A stretch of 20,452 bases of DNA, taken from the NCBI GenBank assembly GCA_020026115.1, contig JAHHQY010000029.1:1-20452 (forward strand), written 5' to 3'. This DNA comes from Actinobacillus sp. (GTDB lineage Bacteria > Pseudomonadota > Gammaproteobacteria > Enterobacterales > Pasteurellaceae). A program made the position numbers and the translations under genes. The notes under the pieces are model-generated. The model was not told the origin of the DNA. It saw only the letters and a list, made by a program, of their open reading frames with translations, and made no database searches. The first letter of the stretch is position 1, and the number at the start of each line of letters is the position of its first letter. Below are positions 15,905 through 20,452 of this stretch, in pieces.

Positions 15905-16909
15905 TTATGTCAATTTACGCACGCTCTTACGCTGAACTAAACTTGGCGTTAATTCAATTACTTTTTGGCTGACATTTTTATTATTGATGCGTTCAAATAA
16001 ACGTACCGCAGCTTGAGTGCCTAAGGTTTTTTTCGGTTGATTGATGGTCGTCAAAGGCGGTGAGAAAAAGCGTGATGAATGAATATCATCATAACCAATA
16101 ATAGAAATATCTTCTGGCACTTTTAACCCTTTTTCACCAATGGCGGATATCGCCCCTAATGCCATCATATCATTACAACAAAAAACCGCCGTTGGAATTT
16201 CTTCTTGGGCAAGAATATTCATCATATTTTCATAGCCGTCTTCAGGATTAAAATAGCCCTCGCAAACCCAGTTTTCGTTGACTTCTAAGCCCGCTTCTTG
16301 CATCGCTTTTTCAAAGCCGGCTAAACGTTCAACAGAAATTGTTTTCGCTAAATCCCCTGTAATAATGCCGATTTTTTGATGTCCGTTCTCAATGAGATGT
16401 TGAGTGGCCAAATAACCGCCTGTAAAACTATTATCTTGCAAAATATCTGACTCTTTACTTGTTGCCGTCCAATCCATCACAAGCATAGGAATATCCGTTA
16501 TTTTCGCTAACAGGTTGCGTGAATCTTTGTGATATTCCGAACAAATCACCAACAAACCATCAACACGTTTTTTTGCCAACATTTCCACATAATTTTTAAT
16601 TTTTTCTGGATCATTTTGCGTGTTGCATAAAAATAAAGAATAACCTTGTCGATAACAACATTCTTCCACGGTTTGAATCATTTCCGCAAAATAAGGTGAT
16701 TGTGACGTCGTAACGATCATACCAATCGATTTGGTCGTATTGATTTTCAAACTTCGTGCTACTGCACTTGGTGAATAATTCAATGCTTTAATTGCGGCGC
16801 GTACTTGTTCTTCTGTTTGTTTTGCCACAAAGCGCGTTTTATTCATTACATGAGAAACCGTCGTTGTCGATACGCCAGCTAATTTCGCTACATCTTTAAT
16901 GGTTGCCAT
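15905..16909 (-). CDS. purR: purine repressor PurR (LacI family)
   Basis: LacI-family DNA-binding repressor; in gammaproteobacteria PurR with hypoxanthine or guanine represses purine synthesis genes. It has 334 residues (341 in E. coli). The N-terminal helix-turn-helix and hinge (MATIKDVAKLAGVSTTTVSHVMNKTRFVA, then YSPSAVARSLK near 46-56) are almost identical to E. coli PurR, including the minor-groove hinge helix. The periplasmic-binding-protein-like effector domain follows, with KRVDGLLVICSEY and PMLVMDW matching PurR-specific stretches. The ribosome site GAGGGTG precedes the ATG. It is a single-gene unit with its own promoter and terminator. No purine gene is adjacent. I did not find a convincing PurR box in its own promoter, so autoregulation is not shown. 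Confidence 0.93.
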   Translation of the reverse strand: MATIKDVAKLAGVSTTTVSHVMNKTRFVAKQTEEQVRAAIKALNYSPSAVARSLKINTTKSIGMIVTTSQSPYFAEMIQTVEECCYRQGYSLFLCNTQNDPEKIKNYVEMLAKKRVDGLLVICSEYHKDSRNLLAKITDIPMLVMDWTATSKESDILQDNSFTGGYLATQHLIENGHQKIGIITGDLAKTISVERLAGFEKAMQEAGLEVNENWVCEGYFNPEDGYENMMNILAQEEIPTAVFCCNDMMALGAISAIGEKGLKVPEDISIIGYDDIHSSRFFSPPLTTINQPKKTLGTQAAVRLFERINNKNVSQKVIELTPSLVQRKSVRKLT

Positions 16910-16935
16910 AAATCACCCTCTTCATAAAACTCGTC

Positions 16936-16964
16936 ATTATAGTGTCCCCTTGCGTATAGGTGAA
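16936..16964 (-). promoter_or_regulatory. sigma-70-type promoter of purR
   Basis: On the minus strand TTCACC (16959-16964) is followed after 17 nt by a consensus TATAAT (16936-16941), 26 nt before the purR ATG. It is divergent from the candidate promoter of the 28-codon ORF; about 29 A/T-rich bases separate the two -35 hexamers. Confidence 0.6.
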
Positions 16965-16993
16965 TAAAAAAAAGACTTTTTTATACTTTTTTC

Positions 16994-17022
16994 TTGCATC
17001 GTCCCTGTTAGCCCTTTAAAAT
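16994..17022 (+). promoter_or_regulatory. candidate promoter of the 28-codon membrane ORF
   Basis: TTGCAT (16994-16999), a 17-nt spacer and TAAAAT (17017-17022). It would give a leader of about 37 nt to the ATG at 17067. The -35 is weak and the -10 matches at five of six positions. Confidence 0.4.
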
Positions 17023-17066
17023 TAACCCGAATTAGCTAACCTTCATTCTGTTCCATAGGAGGAAAT

Positions 17067-17153
17067 ATGAGCCGTACATTGATTTATTCACTTTTCATGA
17101 CATTTTTATCCTTAGGTCTTATTGCTTTACTCGGTTTTTCCATTTTTTATTGA
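17067..17153 (+). CDS. 28-residue single-membrane-helix small protein, unrecognised
   Basis: A short ORF that I do not recognise. It starts at an ATG with a full AGGAGG (17057-17062) only 4 nt upstream, the strongest ribosome site in the window, and ends in TGA. The peptide begins MSRTLIYSLF, continues through TFLSLGLIALLGF and ends SIFY. There is a short polar N-terminus with one Arg, then a hydrophobic stretch of about 20 residues long enough to span a membrane, with Gly residues and essentially no C-terminal tail. It could be a regulatory membrane microprotein, a hydrophobic toxin-like peptide, or a chance ORF. It lies between divergent purR and the rsx operon, has a plausible promoter, and has no long partner ORF. 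The ribosome site and hydrophobic composition favour a real gene; no homologue is known to me. Confidence 0.5.
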   Translation: MSRTLIYSLFMTFLSLGLIALLGFSIFY

Positions 17154-17186
17154 GATAACCTTTTGTTTTATTAAGTTTTTTTATCT

Positions 17187-17195
17187 CGCACCGAA
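17187..17195 (+). repeat. one-mismatch copy of the dispersed motif (CGCACCGAA)
   Basis: CTCGCACCGAAATTTT context just after the 28-codon ORF, without a right arm, followed by T-tracts (17204-17210, 17214-17222 and 17226-17231, separated by GTA). It may be a half-lost terminator of the small ORF. Confidence 0.4.
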
Positions 17196-17316
17196 ATTTT
17201 AAATTTTTTTGTATTTTTTTTTGTATTTTTTGAACTTTTATTAAACAGCACAGTCTTACTAAGCAGAGAGTTAAATGCTTTGTTTTATAAAATTCATTTC
17301 TTATGTTAAGACCTCC

Positions 17317-17345
17317 CGCCATTCTTCGGAATGGCGTTTTTTTTT
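17317..17345 (+). terminator. orphan strong terminator with UUCG tetraloop
   Basis: Perfect 8-bp stem CGCCATTC (17317-17324) with GAATGGCG (17329-17336), a C(UUCG)G tetraloop and nine Ts (17337-17345). By shape it is the best plus-strand terminator in the window, yet the only plus-strand ORF before it is the 28-codon one ending 164 nt upstream. It implies a transcript, either a long 3' UTR or a small RNA, ending here. Confidence 0.85.
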
Positions 17346-17361
17346 CTTTATTTTGCAAAAC

Positions 17362-17390
17362 TTGCCGAAAATCCCATAAAGGGCGATAAT
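17362..17390 (+). promoter_or_regulatory. sigma-70-type promoter of the rsx operon
   Basis: TTGCCG (17362-17367), a 17-nt spacer and GATAAT (17385-17390) lie about 40 nt before the rsxA start at 17431. The -10 sits in the loop of a GC hairpin (about 17378-17400) that is followed by a T-rich tract (see findings). Confidence 0.5.
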
Positions 17391-17430
17391 ACGCCCCTTT
17401 CTTTTTTATGTGCAGAGTGAAATAACCTTA

Positions 17431-18015
17431 ATGACTGATTATCTTCTTCTCATTATTAGTACTGCTTTAATTAACAACTTCGTTTTAGTGAAGTTTTTAG
17501 GACTATGCCCTTTTATGGGTGTGTCACGCAAAATTGAAACGGCAGTAGGTATGGGACTTGCGACCATGTTTGTATTAACTGTCGCAAGCCTTTGTTCTTA
17601 TTTGGTGGATCGCTATCTTTTAATTCCTTTTAATGCGAGTTTTTTACGCACTTTATTATTTATCTTAGTTATCGCGGTGGTTGTGCAATTTACCGAAATG
17701 GTTATCCATAAAACCAGCCCTACTTTATATCGTTTATTAGGCATTTTCTTACCGCTTATTACCACCAACTGCGCCGTTTTAGGTGTGGCTTTATTAAATA
17801 CGAATTTAGCGCACAATCTTTTGCAATCTGTTATCTATGGGTTCGGCGCTTCTTTAGGTTTTGCTTTAGTGTTGGTTTTATTCGCCGCCTTGCGTGAGCG
17901 TTTAGAAGGCGCCGATGTTCCCGTTCCTTTTCAAGGTGCGTCCATAGCTTTAGTCACCGCAGGTTTAATGTCCCTAGCCTTTATGGGCTTTACTGGTTTG
18001 GTGAAAATGTCATGA
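17431..18015 (+). CDS. rsxA: electron transport complex subunit RsxA/RnfA
   Basis: Integral membrane subunit of the Rnf/Rsx complex, which couples electron transfer between NADH and low-potential carriers to ion movement and, in E. coli, keeps SoxR reduced. I start at the ATG at 17431, giving 194 residues beginning MTDYLLL like E. coli RsxA (193). An in-frame GTG at 17410 would add seven residues that the family lacks. About six hydrophobic helices are visible; NNFVLVKFLGLCPFMGVS near 14-31 and FLPLITTNCAVLGVALLN in the middle are the conserved cysteine-bearing membrane motifs, now associated with an intramembrane Fe-S centre. No strong ribosome site is seen. The stop overlaps the rsxB start by 4 nt, so they are translationally coupled. 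Confidence 0.96.
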   Translation: MTDYLLLIISTALINNFVLVKFLGLCPFMGVSRKIETAVGMGLATMFVLTVASLCSYLVDRYLLIPFNASFLRTLLFILVIAVVVQFTEMVIHKTSPTLYRLLGIFLPLITTNCAVLGVALLNTNLAHNLLQSVIYGFGASLGFALVLVLFAALRERLEGADVPVPFQGASIALVTAGLMSLAFMGFTGLVKMS

Positions 18016-18590
18016 GTAGTTTATTGATGGTTTTATTTTTAACCTTTGTTATTGCTCTGCTTTTTGGCGCATTGCTTGGCCTTGCCTCTGTGAAATTAAA
18101 AGTGGAAGGCAACCCCATTATCGATGAAATTGATGCCATTTTACCGCAAAGCCAATGCGGTCAATGCGGTTATCCTGGTTGTAAACCCTATGCGGAAGCC
18201 GTAGCGAACGGTGAAGCTATCACCAAATGTATTCCTGGCGGACAGGCGGTTGTGGAAAAAATTGCACTTTTATTAGGTGTCGAAGCACCACAAGGCGACT
18301 TTAGCGAAGAAGATCCCGCGCCGAAAATTGCTTTTATTGATGAAAATATGTGTATTGGTTGCACAAAATGTCTGCAAGTTTGTCCCGTAGATGCCATTAT
18401 CGGTACGAATAAATCTGTTCATACCGTTATTCCAGACTTGTGTACAGGCTGTAATCTTTGCCTTACGCCTTGTCCTACGGAATGTATTTCTATGCAACCT
18501 ATTGAATCTTCAATAAAAAATTGGGACTGGCAATTTGAACAAATACCTGTGCGCAATATTCAAGAAAACGACGCCGAGGGGAAAAAATGA
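18012..18590 (+). CDS. rsxB: electron transport complex iron-sulfur subunit RsxB/RnfB
   Basis: Membrane-anchored ferredoxin-type subunit of the Rnf/Rsx complex. The 192 residues match E. coli RsxB. An N-terminal membrane helix (about 5-27) is followed by a 4Fe-4S domain with C49, C52, C57 and C73 (CGQCGYPGC), then two ferredoxin clusters: C114-C117-C120-C124 (CIGCTKCLQVCP) and C144-C147-C150-C154 (CTGCNLCLTPCP). All twelve ligands are present. The start overlaps rsxA by 4 nt and the stop overlaps rsxC by 4 nt. A perfect CGCGCCGAA copy (18317-18325) encodes part of DPAPKIA (101-107) in the variable linker between the two Fe-S regions. Confidence 0.97.
   Translation: MSSLLMVLFLTFVIALLFGALLGLASVKLKVEGNPIIDEIDAILPQSQCGQCGYPGCKPYAEAVANGEAITKCIPGGQAVVEKIALLLGVEAPQGDFSEEDPAPKIAFIDENMCIGCTKCLQVCPVDAIIGTNKSVHTVIPDLCTGCNLCLTPCPTECISMQPIESSIKNWDWQFEQIPVRNIQENDAEGKK
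18317..18325 (+). repeat. CGCGCCGAA motif copy inside rsxB
   Basis: Perfect 9-mer with AAATTG following, in the linker of RsxB, with no inverted partner. It is read as Ala-Pro-Lys in frame, like the copy in rsxC. Preceded by C rather than T. Confidence 0.6.
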
Positions 18591-20452
18591 CCGATATTAT
18601 TAGCGCTTATAATAAAAATAAAATTTGGCCTTTCCACGGTGGCATTCATCCGTTGGAAATGAAAGAACAATCTAATCAAACGCCCATTTCCAACACACCT
18701 TTAGCCGAAATGTTTTACTTGCCTGTGACACAACATGCGGGAAATAGCGGGGATTTATTGGTCAAAGTTGGCGATAGCGTGTTAAAAGGCCAAGCCTTAA
18801 CCGCAGGCGATGGCTTGCGCGATTTACCTATTCATGCCCCAACGTCAGGAACGGTTGTGCGTATTGGCCCTTATGTTGCCAGCCACCCTTCCGGTATGAC
18901 AGAGCTTAGCGTGCAAATTAAAGCTGATGGCAAAGACCAATGGCGTAAACGTCATCCCATGGCAGAAGAGGATTATTTACACCTCTCGCGCCAAAATTTA
19001 GTCGATCGCATTTATCAAGCTGGGATTGCAGGCTTAGGGGGCGCGGTTTTCCCTACTGCGGCCAAAATTCACTCTGCCGAAGATAAAATTAAACTTTTAA
19101 TCATTAACGGCGCAGAATGTGAACCTTACATCACTTGCGATGATCGTTTAATGCAAGATTATGCCCAGGAAATTATTACGGGCATTCGTATTGCTCAACA
19201 TATTTTACGCCCTGAAAAAACGGTTATTGCCATTGAAGATAACAAACCGCAAGCCATTTCAGCGATGCGTCAAGCCTTACAAGGCGCGCAAGATATCGAT
19301 GTCCGCGTTATTCCAACCAAATATCCTTCAGGCGCGGCAAAACAGTTAATTTATTTATTAACTGGCGTTGAAGTGCCAAGTGGCGCACGCTCTTCAAGCA
19401 TAGGTGTTTTAATGCTCAATGTAGGCACAACCTTTGCCATTAAACGCGCCGTAATTAACGATGAGCCTTTAATTGAACGCGCGGTAACTTTAACGGGAAA
19501 TAAAATTCGCCATAAAGGCAATCAATGGGTGCGTTTTGGTACGCCTATTGAACATCTTTTAGCCACAGCGGGCTATCGTTACGATTCGCGTTTCCCTATT
19601 TTTGTTGGCGGGCCTTTAATGGGCTTTATCTTGCCACATTTAAATGCGCCTATTACAAAGGTGACAAACTGTTTAATTGCGCCCGATTTTCATGAATATG
19701 GCGAACCTGAAGCGGAACAAAATTGTATTCGTTGCTCTTCTTGTTCTGATGTTTGCCCTGTTAGCTTAATGCCTCAGCAACTTTATTGGTTTGCCCGTGA
19801 AGAGGATCACGAAAAAGCCCAACAGTATGCCTTAAAAGATTGTATTGAATGCGGTGCTTGTGCTTATGTTTGCCCAAGTCATATTCCCCTTGTGCAATAT
19901 TTCCGCCAAGAAAAAGCGAAAATTTGGCAAATCGAAGCACAAGAACGCAAAGCGGAAGAAGCGAAATTACGTTTTGAAGCGAAACAAGCGCGAATTGAAA
20001 AAGAAGCGCAAGCTCGTAAAGCACGAGCGCAACAATTAGCCACCGCGCGCCGTAATGAAGTGACCGCTCAACAAGGTGAAGATCCCGTCGCAGCAGCGCT
20101 TGCTCGTTTAAAAGCGAAAAAAGCGGAAAACGCCTCTTTACAAAAAACGCGCCTTGGTGAAAATGGCGAAGTTCTTCCTGATAATCGCGAGATTATGGCA
20201 CAACGTCGCGCTCGCCGTTTAGCTCGCCAAAATGTGCCGTCTGCAAGTGTGCGCCCTGTTTATTCTTTGGCCGAAAATAACATCACCAATATTACGCAAC
20301 ATGTGGACTTACGCTCTCATACCCTTGCGAAGGTGTCCGATCAAAAAGCTCCTCTCGCGCCGAAAATGGATAGCCAAGAAACTGACCCGAAAAAACAGGC
20401 TGTCGCTGCCGCTATTGCTCGCGCGAAAGCGAAAAAAGCTCAGCAAAATTCC
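18587..20452 (+). CDS. rsxC: electron transport complex subunit RsxC/RnfC, 3' end outside window
   Basis: Peripheral subunit of the Rnf/Rsx complex carrying the NADH/FMN-binding (complex I 51-kDa-like) domain. Frame is open for 622 codons to the window edge without a stop. It starts with ATGA overlapping the rsxB stop. The N-terminal HGGIHPLEMK and the GLGGAVFPTAAK and INGAECEPYIT nucleotide/flavin motifs (about 145-180) precede two 4Fe-4S clusters: C380, C383, C386, C390 (CIRCSSCSDVCP) and C419, C422, C425, C429 (CIECGACAYVCP). After about residue 440 the protein becomes a charged Ala/Lys/Glu/Arg-rich, probably coiled-coil extension. It contains the RsxC-type repeats DPVAAALARLKAKKA and KKQAVAAAIARAKAKKA, separated by an unrelated spacer of some 80 residues. 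A CGCGCCGAA copy lies in that spacer (20356-20364). The number of further repeats is not visible. Confidence 0.96.
   Translation, partial: MTDIISAYNKNKIWPFHGGIHPLEMKEQSNQTPISNTPLAEMFYLPVTQHAGNSGDLLVKVGDSVLKGQALTAGDGLRDLPIHAPTSGTVVRIGPYVASHPSGMTELSVQIKADGKDQWRKRHPMAEEDYLHLSRQNLVDRIYQAGIAGLGGAVFPTAAKIHSAEDKIKLLIINGAECEPYITCDDRLMQDYAQEIITGIRIAQHILRPEKTVIAIEDNKPQAISAMRQALQGAQDIDVRVIPTKYPSGAAKQLIYLLTGVEVPSGARSSSIGVLMLNVGTTFAIKRAVINDEPLIERAVTLTGNKIRHKGNQWVRFGTPIEHLLATAGYRYDSRFPIFVGGPLMGFILPHLNAPITKVTNCLIAPDFHEYGEPEAEQNCIRCSSCSDVCPVSLMPQQLYWFAREEDHEKAQQYALKDCIECGACAYVCPSHIPLVQYFRQEKAKIWQIEAQERKAEEAKLRFEAKQARIEKEAQARKARAQQLATARRNEVTAQQGEDPVAAALARLKAKKAENASLQKTRLGENGEVLPDNREIMAQRRARRLARQNVPSASVRPVYSLAENNITNITQHVDLRSHTLAKVSDQKAPLAPKMDSQETDPKKQAVAAAIARAKAKKAQQNS
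20356..20364 (+). repeat. CGCGCCGAA motif copy inside rsxC
   Basis: Perfect copy in TCGCGCCGAAAA context in the low-conservation C-terminal spacer of RsxC, read as Ala-Pro-Lys in PLAPKMD. No inverted partner is nearby. Confidence 0.6.

Noticed and set aside
16942..16960. Possible PurR box in the purR promoter (ACGCAAGGGGAC on minus)
   Set aside because: Only the left half (ACGCAA) matches the consensus; the right half does not, so autoregulation is not supported.
17119..17358. 79-codon minus-strand ORF between the 28-codon ORF and rsxA
   Set aside because: Lysine/asparagine-rich translation of T-tracts and of the UUCG terminator; no ribosome site and no family resemblance.
17275..17379. Plus-strand ORF starting MLCFIKF after a GAGAG ribosome-like site
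   Set aside because: It reads straight through the strong UUCG terminator and its T-run, so it is unlikely to be a coding unit.
17408..17430. Upstream GTG (17410) as the rsxA start
   Set aside because: It would add seven residues absent in RsxA homologues, which begin MTDYLLL; the ATG at 17431 gives the family length.
19761..20039. Leucine-rich minus-strand and lysine-rich plus-strand ORFs inside rsxC
   Set aside because: Shadow frames of the Ala/Lys/Glu-rich RsxC extension, explained by its repetitive codon use.
1..20452. CRISPR array, IS element, prophage, tRNA or rRNA
   Set aside because: No regularly spaced direct repeats, transposase or integrase ORF, terminal inverted repeats or clover-leaf sequence seen on either strand.

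Overview
This window looks like a chromosomal segment of a Pasteurellaceae bacterium (Haemophilus/Avibacterium/Gallibacterium-like). The coding DNA is AT-rich. From memory, the proteins most resemble Haemophilus and E. coli orthologues, and the order map / erpA-yacL-mrcB and the pair menB-menC match what I remember of Haemophilus. All genes are housekeeping or respiratory; I see no prophage, insertion sequence, CRISPR array, tRNA or rRNA. The genus cannot be fixed from this sequence alone.

Layout. A plus-strand mscS (mechanosensitive channel) converges on a minus-strand block: map, glgP, miaB, rnr and rlmB, in transcription order. These cover N-terminal Met removal, glycogen breakdown, tRNA ms2i6A modification, RNase R and 23S rRNA G2251 methylation. 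Most have their own intrinsic terminator, so this is a row of short transcription units rather than one operon. Map is divergent from a tight plus-strand operon, erpA-yacL-mrcB (Fe-S carrier, UPF0231 protein, PBP1b), with 2-nt gaps. A solitary secreted 2H-phosphoesterase-like protein follows on plus. It converges on minus-strand menB and menC (menaquinone pathway). Minus-strand purR comes next. Divergent from purR is an intergenic stretch with an unannotated 28-codon membrane ORF and an orphan UUCG terminator. The window ends in the start of the rnf/rsx operon: rsxA, rsxB and rsxC, the last running off the right edge.

The most unusual signal is a dispersed motif, core CGCGCCGAA, usually written TCGCGCCGAAAAtt. 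I count 12 perfect copies on the two strands and two one-mismatch copies. Some copies are inverted pairs forming the stems of terminators (after mscS, glgP, mrcB and the 2H gene). Others are single copies inside coding sequence (glgP, mrcB, rsxB, rsxC), mostly in poorly conserved stretches. This is how DNA uptake signal sequences (USS) behave in Pasteurellaceae. The known USS cores are almost missing here: no exact AAGTGCGGT and one exact ACAAGCGGT. A divergent USS dialect is the leading hypothesis; a lineage-specific terminator or repeat family is the alternative.
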